A DNA stretch of 64,000 nt from Scenedesmus sp. ARA3 (GCA_004335835.1 RWJK01001756.1:1-64000); one strand, 5' to 3'; shown: positions 35,341-47,282, counted from the first letter of the stretch. Notes: generated by a model not told the origin, from the sequence alone. Translations and numbers: made by a program.

Positions 35341-36462
35341 GCTTGTGCTTTGTGTCATTGTCATTCGTAATGCATACGCCTTGGTTTGTAGTCTGCCAAT
35401 GCAATCGTGGGCAGCAATGATGAGGACGGGGTGGCCGCCACCTGGCAGGCGTCAATGCTATGGCTTGATTGGTAGTTCGATGGTGATCAGTGCCGATTGT
35501 GCAGTAGCGCACAGGAGACATCAGAAAACAGGAACACATAGTTACATGTGGCTCTGAACTGATGTCAAGGTGGAGGACGCTGACGGCGGCAGCCGCACTA
35601 GCAGCCCCTTCAGCCTGACTCGCAACATGAAAATATGCACTGCCATGATCCGTGGGGCCCTTTCACAGGTGAAGAGCTGCACAGCAGCCTGTCTGCAGCA
35701 GCTCCCTACAGAGTTGGCGAGGCTCTGGCATGGAAGCTGCGCCTGATGTCCATACACGCTGCGAAGGCAGCCGCTGTGACAGCAGCAAAGTGCAGCTGCT
35801 TTGAAAGCAGCTTTCCTTTTCAGCTTGCGGCAGCACCTGAAACAACTCGACAGAAACACGCTTGGTCCCATGGCTGCAGCAGCAGCACACCGCTGAGCAC
35901 CCCACATAAAGCTGAGCTGACTGCACGGTGCAACGTCACATAGCAGCCTCCTTGGAAACATGCACGCTGTTAACAGCGCTGTGCAGCTGCAGCACAGCAC
36001 AGCACCAGCACCAGCGCACTATGTTGCGCATGTTACAGCACCGCACACACTGTGTGCCCTGGCAGGGTCCCACTGATGCGCCACACACACTCCTGCAACA
36101 GCCATGCATTTGTCGCAAGCGAGGCACGCCAGCAGCCGCACACTTTGCACTGCATCACAGGCAGTGCTGGGGCTGAACATACACCGTAACAGACATGCGA
36201 GCCTGCTGCGTAGCCTCTGCTGCAGCTGCCAAACACTCCCATGGCAGCATTAGACATGCGCCGGCACACCCACGCAGGCGGCGGCCGGTCGTTGCTGCAA
36301 TACACCTGACAAACCATGCACTTGCACACATGCGGGTGTGGCTGAGCGGAGGTTAGGTCGTCGTCATACATATGCTCCAGCCGCCACCCGCCAGTTGAAC
36401 AGCCATATGCCAACAACACCACTGGTACACCCGCTGATCCACTGTTATGCCGGTCTAAACAT
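35341..36462. other. Convergent intergenic region (HAD phosphatase / Toc34)
   Basis: Two terminal-exon traces are present: a HAD copy at about 35391-35445 (VVGSNDEDGV codons) and a minus-strand copy of the Toc34 end at about 36355-36400 (WRLEHMYDDD codons). I see no other exon. Confidence 0.6.
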
Positions 36463-36798
36463 CTAGTCGTCGTCGTACATCTGCTCCAGCCGCCACGCGT
36501 TCTCAGGGGTAGGCTGCAGCGGTGGGCCGATGCCCAGCCGCCGCCGCTCCTGCGCCTTGGCTGCCCAGGCTGCTGCATCCGCCTCCGCCTGCTTGTCCTC
36601 CTCCTTCTGCAGGCGCGGCTGCAGCAGCGTCTTCCAGGCCAGGTACTGTAGCAGCAGCAGGGTTCAGCGGCAGCAGCAGCAGGGTTGAGCTTGTTGTCAT
36701 GGTTGTTGTGAAGCGAGGGCAAAGTGAGGTGCACAATGCAGCCTGTTTGTCTTCTTCCTTCTGCAGGCACGGCAGCAGCGTCTTCCAGGCCAGGTACT

Positions 36799-36832
<34 letters not shown>

Positions 36833-39800
36833 GATTTTCATAGACTGTACGGAGAGCTTGATGTATTCAGGGCTAGGTTGAAACCAAGCAAGCAGGCAAG
36901 CTGAGATGATCAGCATGCTGACGATGGTGTGACATGGGAAGAGTGACACCGGTCAGGCCCTGCTCACTCAGTGGTCACACTTTCTGCGGAACACTGGGCA
37001 CACTTTGCCTTCACCTGGCTGTACGCCACCTCAGGGATTAGCGTTTGCCGTTCATGCCCTGACACACGTTGCACATCTACAACCACTGGTCACATTATTC
37101 CACAAGTTGATCACTCTTTCTCACCTGGCCATAAGCCACAACAGGGATGAGCCACTTCAGGCTGCTGCCGCCCTTGCGGCCCATGCCCTTGCGCCAGCTG
37201 TACGGCTTGCTGCCCAGCGCCATGTCACCCGCTGCACCCCACAAGTCAACCACCCAGCGAGAGCCGTCGGGAAGGATGCGGCAGCGGTCGCTGTCAACCT
37301 GCGGCAGCAGCAGCGGCAGCAGCAGCAGCAGCAGCAGCAGTGATGAGTTGCAGCAACAGCGGCAGCTCCCCACAGGGCAACCACCCAGGAGCAAACAGCT
37401 GAGCCCCACGCCCGCACGCCTCACTGCTCCCCATACTGACGGCAGGCAGCGCCGGCAAGAAAAAGGAGCCGCACACATCTTCAACTGCACAGCTCACGGC
37501 CCCCCAAACCCTGTGGCTAACCCTGTGTGACTAAAGCCCTGGGCGGTATCGTCAACACTTAAGCCACACCTTGCATGCCTCGCTGTTCTTCACAATGACA
37601 GCAGGCAGCGCCGGCTTGAAGAACGCCCCACGCACGGCAGCGTTCACCACTGACTAGCCCTGTACCTTTAAACCACAGCAGGCATCCAACAAACGGAACC
37701 ATGACCACCCAACCACGCACCTTGCATGCCTCGCTGTTCTCCACAATGACAGCTGGCAGCGCCGGCTTGAAAAAACAGCCCCCAGATGGGGCAAAATAGA
37801 CAGCCCTCAGTCCTACCAACACCCTGCAACCAAGCTCACCTTGCACGCCTCGCTGTTCTCCACAATGACTGCGGGCAGCGCCGGCTTGAAGAAAGCCCCG
37901 CGCACACTTGCAGAACTTCCAGCCCCGCCACACCTTGCGACTAATGCCTGTGACTAAAGCCCTAGGCGGTATGTTGAAACCAAATCAACCCAATGGCCAT
38001 GGCCCAATGGCCATGAGGCATTTAAAACCCGGATCCGTGAACCGCACCTTGCATGCCTCGCTGTTCTCCACAATGACAGCTGGCAGCGCTGGCTTGAAAA
38101 AGGCGCCGCGCACGGCCTTGCGCAGCAGCGAGATGCGGCGCTCACTGAACGTCTCTGCGGGGCACAGCAGCACAGACGGCACACTGGATGAGCAACTGCT
38201 TGCGATGACGAGGTGATTAATTACAGCATGGCATGAAGTACTGTTGATGATCATGGCGCTGCTGCCCAACCAAAAGTGGTGGCGCGGTGGTGGCAGCGGC
38301 AGGCTGCCATGGCTGAGCACCAGCAGCAACAAAAACATCAAGTATGCAGTGATATATATGGTAAAGGTAATTGCCGCCTCACCAAACGTGGTGCCTGGGG
38401 GCGGCAGCGGCAGGTTGCCGTGGCTGAGCACCAGCAGCAGCATAATCACCATCAGCAACAACAATAGTGATCATTTTGAAGACAGTGAAAACACCACGAC
38501 ACCTCACCAAACGTGGTGCCCTGGGGCGGCAGCGGCAGGTTGCCGTGGCTGAGCACCAGTACCACGAGCAGCAGCACAACAATAATGATCTCCGTTGAAG
38601 GGAAAAAAGGCAACAGTGTCTCACCAAAGGTTGTGCCTGGTGGCGGCAGCGGCAGGTTGCCGTGGCTGAGCACCAGCAGCGTCTTCTGCCAGATGCGGCG
38701 GCCAAACGTCTCGCTGATGCTCTGCATGATCTGCAGCAGCAGCGTAGCAGCAGGCAGCCCGGCATACGGTGAGAAGGTTGATGTTGAAAAGTGCTTGTAC
38801 ACATGTGTAGGTGGTGAACAGCTCGGCTCTCCGCAGCAAGCTGTGGTGCACTCTTAGACACACGGTGTGCACAAAACATGGCTGAAGGTACAGCAATATG
38901 CCAGCAAGCAGAAAAATCAGGTGAAACTACAAAATGACATGTTACATGACAGTTTAAATACACAAAATAACACTCACCCGCTTGTCCAGTGGCTCCACCC
39001 TGTACAGGTCCAGCCTGTCGACGTACAGCACCGCATCAATGGGCACTCCCTTGATGTCCTCCGAGATGCGCTGCAGCGCCTGTTACACAACATGTATTTT
39101 GTTACATAACAACAACATGCGGTCACAGCGGCAGCAGCAGCAGCAGCAGCAGGGGCAGGTTGTGTCAGCAGCAACGTCCAGGCAGTCATAACAGCAGGAG
39201 CAGAGCTGTGTGCGTCACACACTAGAACTGCACACAACACGTACGCTGCCGCCAGCATGCATACCACGCCTAACTGCTGCTGCTGCTCCTGCTGCTGGCT
39301 GCTGCCAAAGTACACTGACGGCATTGCATGCAATTTCACAGTGGTCTTCTTCTGCTGCCCAGCTGATGCTTCTCACCGTGTAGTTCACGGTGTCACCGGC
39401 CTCGGGGTCCTCCAGGCCGCAGGTGTCTATGATCTTCAGCCTGAACCCGTCCAGCTCAGCGTCACCCAGTGACACCTGCAGCAGCAGCAGCAGCAGCAGC
39501 AGTGCCACAACCAAAGCAGGCAGTGAGGTCAAGAGGAACGTATACGATCTTCACAAAGTCTACGATGTTCACGAAGGCCACCGTCAAGTTCACCTCAAGT
39601 TCACCCAGTAACACCTGCACCCCACCAGTGACACCTGCACGCAACCAGTGACACCGGTGACAGCAGTGACACACAGCAGACCAGTGCCAGGGCTGATGGC
39701 AATATTGCTGGTGCGATCTGAGGCCGCAAGTCAGCAACGCACGCATGGCACATCTCTGTGTCGGCAACAAAACACCCCCAGCAGCACCAGGTGCAACATG

Positions 39801-41384
39801 GCCTTGCCTCTAATTAAATGAAGTCAACACAATCGCAAGATCAGCGAATGCACCGCACCTGCCGCAGGTAGGTGGTGCTGATCTCCGTGTCTGGCTGCAG
39901 CTTAAAGGCGCTGACCGCTGCAGCCTTCTCCCCAAGTAGGCTGTTCAGCGTGCTGCTCTTGCCGCTGCCGCTCTTGCCCAGCAGCAGCAGCGTGAGCTGC
40001 TTGCGGCCGTCCTGCTTCAGCTGTGCAAGGATGTCCAGCAGCTGGTCGGCCTCCTGCAGAAGGGTTTAGAAAGGCAGTTGCAGCAGGTTTTAGAAAGGCA
40101 GGCGCATCACATTGCAGCAAGCTCCCGCTGCTGTTGCTGCTGCTGTGGCCGCTGATAGCACCTTGTTGCTGTTCCAGCTGTCTACTGCTGTGTTGCTGCG
40201 CACAGTGTTTCTGGGTTGATAGTTAGAGACCCTGCCAGCGCGAGCAAGCCTCGCAACATGCTGCAGTGGCTGCTGCTGCTGCTGCTGCACTATATGAGCC
40301 TGCTTTCCTGCTGCTGCTGCTGCCGCTGCTGCAGCAAAGCAGGCTGGCCGGGATGAGGCGCAGGCCATTCCAGTCCTGAGCCACCTCATTGTCAGCAAGC
40401 TATGCTACATACACACATTACTTGCTTGTTGCCTTGCACTTTTACCACATTACTGCAGACGCACCGGGATGAGGCGCAGCCGTGTCCAGTCCTAACCCAC
40501 CGCATTATCCTCTTGCAATGCTCAGCTTCACACATCACTCGCTAGCTGTTTGGTGCTGTGCACAGTGTGAGGACATTCTCATGCAAGCGGTGTGTCGCCC
40601 TCACAACGTCTCCCCAGCAGCTACAAGAGACCAAGCAATACCCAACTCACCGGGATGAGGCGCAGGCCAGTCCAGTCCTGAGCCACTTCATTGTCATCTT
40701 CTGACTCCTCCTCCTCCTCAGTGCTGCCCTCATCATCATCCTCATCTCCTTCTGTTACTTCCTCATCATCCTGAGGGTCTGCTGCTGCTGCTGCTGCTGC
40801 CTGGCCAGCTGCTGCTTCTGCAGCATATAAAAGCAAGGGCAGGAGCTGAAAGTGTGTAGGTTGGGAGCAAGCTTGCTGGCTATAACTGACTAGATTTGAT
40901 GGGTTTGCTGCGTAGCAAAGATGCTGTTGCTTGCATGACAGTTGCATTTGCTAGATGATGAAGCCAGCACAACAGCCCTGAACGGCCGATTGACGGACAG
41001 CAAGGCATCAAAAGCGATACTGAGAGCAGATAAGCATTTCCGTAAGCTACCTAGCACTCTGCATTTGCCAGGCTCAAGCCAAAGGCAGACAGCATTTGCC
41101 AGTGCTGCTGCTGCTGCTCACAGCAGCAAGGACATCAAGATCTGGCGCAGCGCTGTCGAACGTATGCAAAACGTATACAACCAATAAAAAAGTATCATCG
41201 GAACGTTCTATGTGCACCGCTGCTACCCAGGGTGTCTGCATTCGCAGCAGAGGCAAGCCGTCACCGTACCTGCAGCGAGCTCCAGCTCCTCCACCTCCTC
41301 TAACTCGTCTTCGTATTCCTCCTCATACTCTTCTTCGTATTCATCCTCATCCCCAATCAGTTCATCCTCGGGACGAGGTGCCAT
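36463..41384 (-). CDS. TOC34: Toc34-type chloroplast import receptor GTPase with acidic N-terminus
   Basis: Nine exons on the minus strand: 41384-41270 (ATG), 40817-40651, 40053-39859, 39475-39377, 39079-38978, 38730-38625, 38154-38048, 37298-37125 and 36645-36463 (TAG). They give 415 aa with consistent phases. Toc34 sits in the chloroplast outer envelope and binds preproteins in the TOC complex. GTPase motifs: G1 GKSGSGKSS (120-128), G3 DTCGL (176-180), and the Toc-specific YVDRLDLYRVEPLDKR (211-226), followed by TFGRRIWQKTLLVLSHGNLP, VIVENSEACK and LPDGSRWVVDL. A moderately hydrophobic SLKWLIPVVAYGQYLAWKTL near the C-terminus is the likely tail anchor. No Toc159 M-domain follows. Oddly, residues 6-85 form an acidic region: 21 of the first 38 residues are Asp/Glu, with more in exon 2, like the A-domain of Toc159. 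Pro of the common DTPG motif is Cys. Several exon ends have tandem copies. Confidence 0.94.
36770..36825 (-). repeat. Acceptor-side copy of Toc34 exon 9
   Basis: CTGCAG|TACCTGGCCTGGAAGACGC and the following KEEDKQA codons precede the intact exon start (36645) by about 153 bp in the direction of transcription. Confidence 0.9.
37410..37905 (-). repeat. Four donor-side copies of Toc34 exon 7
   Basis: The end of exon 7 (FKPALPAVIVENSEACK, then donor GTGCGG or GTG) recurs at about 37840-37905, 37718-37778, 37566-37640 and, more decayed, 37415-37465. All are downstream of the intact exon (ends 38048) in intron 7. Confidence 0.93.
38270..38570 (-). repeat. Three donor-side copies of Toc34 exon 6
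   Basis: VLSHGNLPLPP plus a Gly/Thr segment and the TTTG|GTGAGG donor recur at about 38510-38560, 38382-38436 and 38272-38320, period about 120 bp. They lie after the exon 6 end (38625) in intron 6. Confidence 0.93.
40330..40510 (-). repeat. Two donor-side copies of Toc34 exon 2
   Basis: The end of exon 2 (NEVAQDWTGLRLIP) recurs at about 40460-40505 and 40340-40392, after the intact end at 40651. Confidence 0.88.
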
Positions 41385-42529
41385 GCTGCTGCTGTGCTGC
41401 TCCGCAAGCACGCCCCGCAACTCGAGATCGAAACAGCAGACAACGCCGAACTATAAATTTTTGAACGAAATGTGTTGTGCACTCCTGCCGATTGCGAACG
41501 TTAACGTTGTCTTGCTGGGTGGGAGCACAGGTGTGCCAGGGTCTCTGGCCAGGTTTAGTCGGCGTGGTTGCTCGTAGTACGCACATTGGAGCTCCAACAT
41601 GTCAGATGTTGCGTGTGTTTGCTTGAGGTGCGTCCCATGTGCCGTGGCCTGGTCAACACAGGTCAACAAAGGTCAACACAGGTCAGAATGCCGTGCGTGA
41701 TGCACCCGGCACACGCCAGGCTGGTGTCCTGCAAAGCAAGTGCCTGCAATGGCAATTTGTATCAAATGTATCATAGCCTGCTCACACCATCTTGGGTTGA
41801 TGTCAGACGGTCTTCCTGCATCTGGGTGTTGTGGGAGCGGCGCCAGACTCTGAGAGGTTTGACAATGCTGGGTTGCCTGCTGTGCATGCCAGTTTTGGCA
41901 CAGTATTGCACCTGACTTTGGCTGGAAGACGTGCTGCAGCGCTGCACGTGCTGCTCATACAACTGCTCAGGTCTGCATTGCTGCACACCAAGTCGAGCAA
42001 TTTGTAACAGGCTACTGGATTGTTGTCACCTGCCAGCAGGTCATGCACATTGCCTGGAAGCCATGGCTGGGATCCCTCCTTCAAACATGTATATATTAGG
42101 CAGAATCTTCTTCAAGATTTGATATTCAAAAGTGATAGTACATGACACTCTCATGCCAATGGCAACTTGCCAACTTGCTGCCGTGGCCAGTGCCCATGTA
42201 TAAAAAAGGTGCTGCAGCATTTGCTGAGCAACCCGGATAGGACAAGCACACACTTGCAAAAGGGCAGCTGCAGAGCTGCAAGCACCCAGCATGCCAGGCA
42301 CATGTGCAAAGTGGTAGGCTGCTGCTGCTGGCCCCTGCTGCACAACCCCCTGCTGATGGCCTGCTGCAGTGAATCTGCATGCATGACGCATGTATGGCTG
42401 AACAGCTGAGCTGTGCAGTACACCGTGGCAGCCAGATGTTGATATTCGTGCTCTTGGAATGATGCGGCAAGCAGCAAGCAAGCTTGTCACACAAAACTAT
42501 CTCCGAACACCTCGCTGACTTGACATGGG

Positions 42530-42795
42530 ACTTCAATCACAATGAAACCTCCTGGTCCAGCCGCCTGTGGTCCTGGTCCAACCGCCCGTGGCTGGGCCTA
42601 AAAAGCTTCCGACTATGGCCCGTGGCTGGGGATAAAAAGCAACTGGAATTGACGGACTTGCGCGGGTGGTTTCGATTGCCCAAACAACGAAGGAAAGACT
42701 GGGTACAATTACTACTATCCCCCATGAGCGGAGCGGCTCGCTGGGCTAGTGCCTGGGGTCGGGTTCAGTCCCAAAAGTGTATTGTATTGTATTGA
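42530..42795 (+). mobile_element. Possible 5'-truncated non-LTR element (LINE) 3' end
   Basis: This stretch differs in composition from its surroundings and has no CAG runs. It contains a short tandem pair (cctggtccagccgcctgtgg / cctggtccaaccgcccgtgg) and an open frame coding a Trp/Arg-rich end (GWFRLPKQRRKDWVQLLLSP). It ends in TGTATTGTATTGTATTG, the kind of short tail repeat left by L1-type elements. I cannot see a reverse transcriptase domain, so this is a suggestion only. Confidence 0.35.
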
Positions 42796-43489
42796 AACAC
42801 AGACACCCTAGAACATATCAATGGTATACAACTGCAGCAGGCTGCTGCTGCAGGACTTGATGCTTACAGCACGTCTGCTGCAGCCAGGGCCAGCCAATCA
42901 ACCTTGAGCTGTAGAGTGTACTGCTTATGCTATCCAAATCCAAACAATGCCTTTGCGTCTTGATATTGTGCCTATTCTACAAGTGGAAAATGGGTGCATC
43001 TTGATGATAATAAAAAAATAAAGCCATGCAGTTGATGCATGCCTAAATATAGCCTTATTAGATTTCATGCTGAAAATGGTGCTTGCATGCTTGCATGCAC
43101 AGAGCGCCCCGTCAGGCTTGTGTGCTAGAACCAATGGAAACTGCCGCAGCCAATCGGCTTGCAGCTGCATACCCAAGCCTGTTCTTATGCAGTGATGCAA
43201 CGGCTTATCTGCTGGATGCACATCCTAGTACATGTGCTTGCTTGGGTGCGTCCGGTCACTGCATGCCATACCAGGCAAAATACACCTCAACAGATGCTGG
43301 TAGCACACACAGCAACAGCATTGCAACAGTTTCTCCGCCACAAAACGAACCAGGTGCCTTTGTTTGTCAGACAGACTAAACCCAGGGCTGGCAGCCAGCA
43401 TCATTCAACCAATACTCATCACTATTATGTCAAGGTTCCAGGACAGTTATTCCCATAAACACCCAATGAACTCCCACAAAACCCTTCAA

Positions 43490-44095
43490 CCCTGCCAGAT
43501 GCGGCCGGTGCTGCCGCCCTGCCAGCCCCTGCCGGCACTGGATGGCATGCTGCTGCGCCACTGCTGTGCTGATTCCTTGTTCTGCTGCTGCTGGCTCGCC
43601 TCCTTCTTGCTGCTTGTAGCGGGGATGGGTGCTGCCTTCTGCTCAGTCACGGCTGCAGGACAGCAGGCAGGCGCGGATGCAGGCAGCACAGCAAAGCAGG
43701 TGGTCAGCAACAGCACTGCAGGCATTCTGGGACAGCAGGTACAGGTTGGCGGCAGCGCAGGACAGCAGGAAGGTGCACGTCAACAGATAGTTGCAGGCAG
43801 CACATCACGGCAGAAGTTGCGGCAGATGGCTGCAGAAATGCAGCTGCCTACAGCACTTGACAACAGTAGCCGTTGGCAGAATTGTCGCTAAGGTCTCGTC
43901 ACAGAGCAGGTAGCGGAAGCTGATGTGCCGCCAGTCCTCTGCCAGATGCGGCCAGGCCGGCCGTTCTGCCATGTGTTACTGCAAGCCCAGTTACTAATGG
44001 GGGCAGTAATCGGGGCTAAGGGTTACTAACAGAGCAGGTAGCGGAAGCTGCTGCCGCCAGACCTCTGTCAGATGCGGCCATGCCCACTGTTCTGC
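43490..44095 (-). repeat. Three copies of the secreted-protein terminal exon
   Basis: GRIWQRSGG and SFRYLLC codons recur at about 44030-44095 (stop TAG right after LLC) and 43905-43970 (runs on into DETLA). A partial WQGGSTGRIWQG copy lies at about 43490-43525. Confidence 0.85.
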
Positions 44096-44148
44096 CAGGT
44101 GCTACAACAAGCCTAGTGACTAATACGGAGTGTCATCGCGGCCAAGGG

Positions 44149-45185
44149 TTACTCACAGAGCAGGTAGCGGAAGCTGCTGCCACCAGACCTCTGCCAGATG
44201 CGACCAGGCCCGCTGTTCTGCCAGGTCCTGCCTGTTGACTGGGGCATGTTGCAGCGCCAGCCGCACTGGATGCCTGCAGGCAGCAGCAGCAGCAGCAGCA
44301 GCAGCGGCGGCGGTGGTGGGCAGGTGGTATACATGTTAGACTTCATTAACGGGAGCCAGCGACTGGCGTCACATCAGCACAAACATTCCTGGTGCATTTT
44401 CCCAGCAGCGCTGTTGGCATGTTTGGCAAGCGTTGCTGCTGACAGTCTACCCACTCAGCACTGCCGAACCCCGCCACACACTGATCCCAGGCACAGGTGC
44501 TCCTCCACAGCGACAAGCAATGCTGGTAAGCAGTTGCTGTTGTCTCCTCACTCACCCAGCATCTACCTGCCCTGCCACATCCTGCCGGGTGCATCCAGCC
44601 AGGAGCCCCCACTAGGCGCAGCTTCTTAACACTTATAAAAAAGCCACATGTACCTTGCTGTTTAAGCTACCCTGTTGTAACACTCACCCAGCATCTTCCT
44701 GCCCTGCCACATCCTGCCTGGTGCATCCAGCCAGGAGCCCCCGCCAGGCATGTTGCCCCTCACGCCGTTGCGGCCGCCAAACTGAGCAGCATCAACCTTA
44801 TCCACGGATGCTGTGCCTGCAGGAAAAAAGAGAACAATCAGTGCATGGTGTGAGGCATATGGCCATGTGAGGCATATGGCCATGTGAGGCATATGGCCAT
44901 GTGAGGCATATGGCCATGTAAGTGGGTGGGTTTCCAGACAGCAGCAGATGTGGCAGTGTCGGCATTGTGGTGTGTTGGGGCTGGTGATTGGAAGGGTACT
45001 ACCTGGGATGCTGAGGATTGGAGCCCAGTGCGGCATGCAGCGACAGCAAGACTGCTGCTGCTTTGCATGAGATTTGCTCTAGTTTTTCTTGTACGTGCAT
45101 GGCTGCTGTTTCTGGTTGTAGACGCACCTGCCAGCACAGCTGCTGCCCCAACAAGCAGCAGTGTCACTGTCAACTGCAGCTTCAT
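44149..45185 (-). CDS. Small secreted Trp-rich protein with GRxWQ repeats
   Basis: Three exons: 45185-45128 (ATG), 44816-44688 and 44273-44149 (TAA), 103 aa, all phases 1. The first exon encodes a clear signal peptide (MKLQLTVTLLLVGAAAVLAG); a longer open reading past its GTGCGT donor would put exon 2 out of frame. The mature part runs DKVDAAQFGGRNGVRGNM, then GSWLDAPGRMWQGRKMLG, then CGWRCNMPQ and three GR-x-WQ motifs (GRMWQ, GRTWQ, GRIWQ), ending SFRYLLCE. There are only three Cys. I do not recognise the family. It is likely an extracellular or cell-wall peptide. The stop could instead be a GTGAGT donor, with the gene continuing into the downstream copies; the TAA reading is simpler. Confidence 0.55.
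44570..44625 (-). repeat. Donor-side copy of secreted-protein exon 2
   Basis: GGSWLDAPGRMWQGR codons recur after exon 2, followed by TAG and a TGCTGGGTGAGTGAGG donor-like end. Confidence 0.9.
44850..44917. repeat. 17-bp minisatellite, four perfect units
   Basis: GTGAGGCATATGGCCAT repeats four times without change, in intron 1 of the secreted-protein gene. The unit contains an NdeI-like CATATG palindrome. Confidence 0.97.
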
Positions 45186-46252
45186 GATGCCTCGCACAGT
45201 AGACCTGCACGCGTGCCAGAAGCGACACATTGGAAGGTGTTGAAAGCGTTTGGAGTGCATGCAAGGCTTGCAGGAGCAGCGTTTTGTGACCGGTAACAAG
45301 TTGGCGCGCGTGCAATACGTCTGGGCACACTCCTGCCCTCATACGCATTTTTTACTTCATACATGTTGTTGAATGAACCATTGGGTGCTGACGTTGCCAA
45401 GAAAGCGTACTCTCTGTGTCTTCACGCTGACTGGCCATTGATGCATGTACGCTGTGTGGACTAGCGTGCTGCTGCAAGCACAGGCTTACCTGTAACAGAA
45501 ACGTAGTCTGCCTCAGTAACTTGATTTGCTTTGACGCTGTGAACTTTACTTGCACCGTCAATAGCTAGTCCAGTGTTGACGCAAGCAAGGTGGTGGTGTG
45601 CCCAATAGCATGTGCTTTGACGACATATATGCTGATTTGACCCTTCGGTTTCGAAACTGTTACCATGTGGAGTGTGAGGGGGAAGGTCGACGACGTCCCG
45701 CGGACGCGTCCTCACGCGTGCGGGAGTGTACTTCAAAAACAGTACCACGGCAACACCTTGAAAGCAGCGTCAAGTTGGTGGTGCATATAACAGCGCATTC
45801 ACAGCGACGTATGAGTCTGCTTCAAGTTCCGACTGGTTAAGCAACGCCTCACAGCAGCAGCAGTGGCACGGATCGCTGGTTGGCCATGCAGCAACACAGG
45901 AGTACAAGCAGCTGCAGCTGTGCACAGCTAAAACATTCAAATAAAGCCGCATCGACCATCTCCTACACCACGCACATTCCTGCTGCAGTCACACACCAGC
46001 TCCTGCAGGAGAGCCAGACAACGCTCATCCCAGCACCCACCCTTTTTCACTGTTGTTGACAGATTGTTGTCCACTACAACAGTGACCATTGGACTCACAC
46101 AGCATACTTTTGGATTGGTGTCAAATTCTGCAGCAGCAACTGCAGCAGCAGCAGCAGATGCTAATCTCGTCGCAGGCAAATCTCGAGAGATCTGCCGTCT
46201 TGCTGCTGCTGCAGCTGCAGCAGCTGCTGCCACATCAGGCACAAAGGCTTGA
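45186..46252. other. Intergenic region between secreted protein and AlkB genes
   Basis: Both neighbours are on the minus strand. The stretch is mostly unique sequence with few triplet runs and should hold the secreted-protein promoter and the AlkB 3' end. I see no exon in it. Confidence 0.5.
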
Positions 46253-46954
46253 TCACGCCCAGCTGCCGTCTTGCTGCTTGAGCCGCTGCTTGTACACCAG
46301 GCTCACTCGCGGTCCCGCATCACCTGCCGCTGCTTCTACTTTAATGGCGTGCTGCAGCTGCTCCTGACAGTCGCCAAACATGACCACCACGTCGCCGTTA
46401 GACACCCTGCAACACAGCAACACACAGCAGCACTGTTGTCACATTTCATGTCAACCTGCAGGTAACATAGCCACACAAAGCATGCAGGACCCGCTTGCCG
46501 TCATGCCTCGACCCCAGCGACATGCTTGCAGAAAGGGCCAGCACTGTGCTGGCAACCAGAGCCAGCAGCAATGCTGCATCTAACGGGTCGCACACGTTTA
46601 CTGCACACCTGTAGTTCCAGCGCACACTGAAGTAAACAATGCATCTGAACACAAACTGGCACGTGCCACCAAGCTGCTGCAGCTGCACCTCAGGGTGCTG
46701 CTGTGCGCTCATAAATGCCAAGCACACATAACGCCGACATCTGCTGTAGTTCCAGCGCATACTGCTGCTACTGCAGCTGCTGCGTGAGACTCATCTGCAG
46801 CACATACAATCCATACAAACAGCCGCACCTACCTGTAGTTCCAGCGCACAGGAAAGTCATCGATGCGCCTGAACACGAACTGGCGCGTGTCACCCAGCGA
46901 CACCACTGCAGCGGTGGGCGTCCAGCAGGCGTACAGCGGGTCCACATGGAACCT

Positions 46955-47048
<94 letters not shown>

Positions 47049-47282
47049 TACATTCAGCAACAGCGTGTGCCGTGCATCAGCGTGAAGTATGAAGCTAGCG
47101 CGCCAGCGATAACATAGGAGCTGAATGCAGGTGTTTCGACACAAATCCACTGTACTGTATGCGCGGCAACAGATGAGCGGCGGCTTCCTTCGCTGCAGCA
47201 GGAGCAGGGGTTGTATGCACGCTCAGTCAAATGCTTCACGCACCCAGCTGCGGGCGCTAGCAGCAAGCCTGATTCTGTTAGT

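Larger units (their letters stand above)
41385..44148. other. Intergenic region upstream of Toc34
   Basis: It holds the Toc34 promoter, a possible LINE 3' fragment (about 42530-42795) and, beyond 43490, copies of the last exon of the secreted-protein gene. A plus-strand open frame at 43486-43891 overlaps those copies and is not convincing. I see nothing else. Confidence 0.5.

Noticed and set aside
36181..36420. Possible extra gene between HAD and Toc34 on the minus strand
   Set aside because: The only coding-like part (WRLEHMYDDD) is a decayed copy of the Toc34 terminal exon.
41100..41420. Upstream extension of Toc34 with RGVLAEQHSSS before MAPRPEDE
   Set aside because: That open frame begins at TTG, not ATG; the first ATG in frame is at 41384.
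43486..43891. Plus-strand open frame with a possible membrane segment
   Set aside because: It overlaps minus-strand copies of the secreted-protein exon, has no splice or homology support, and is open mainly because of CAG/GCA composition.
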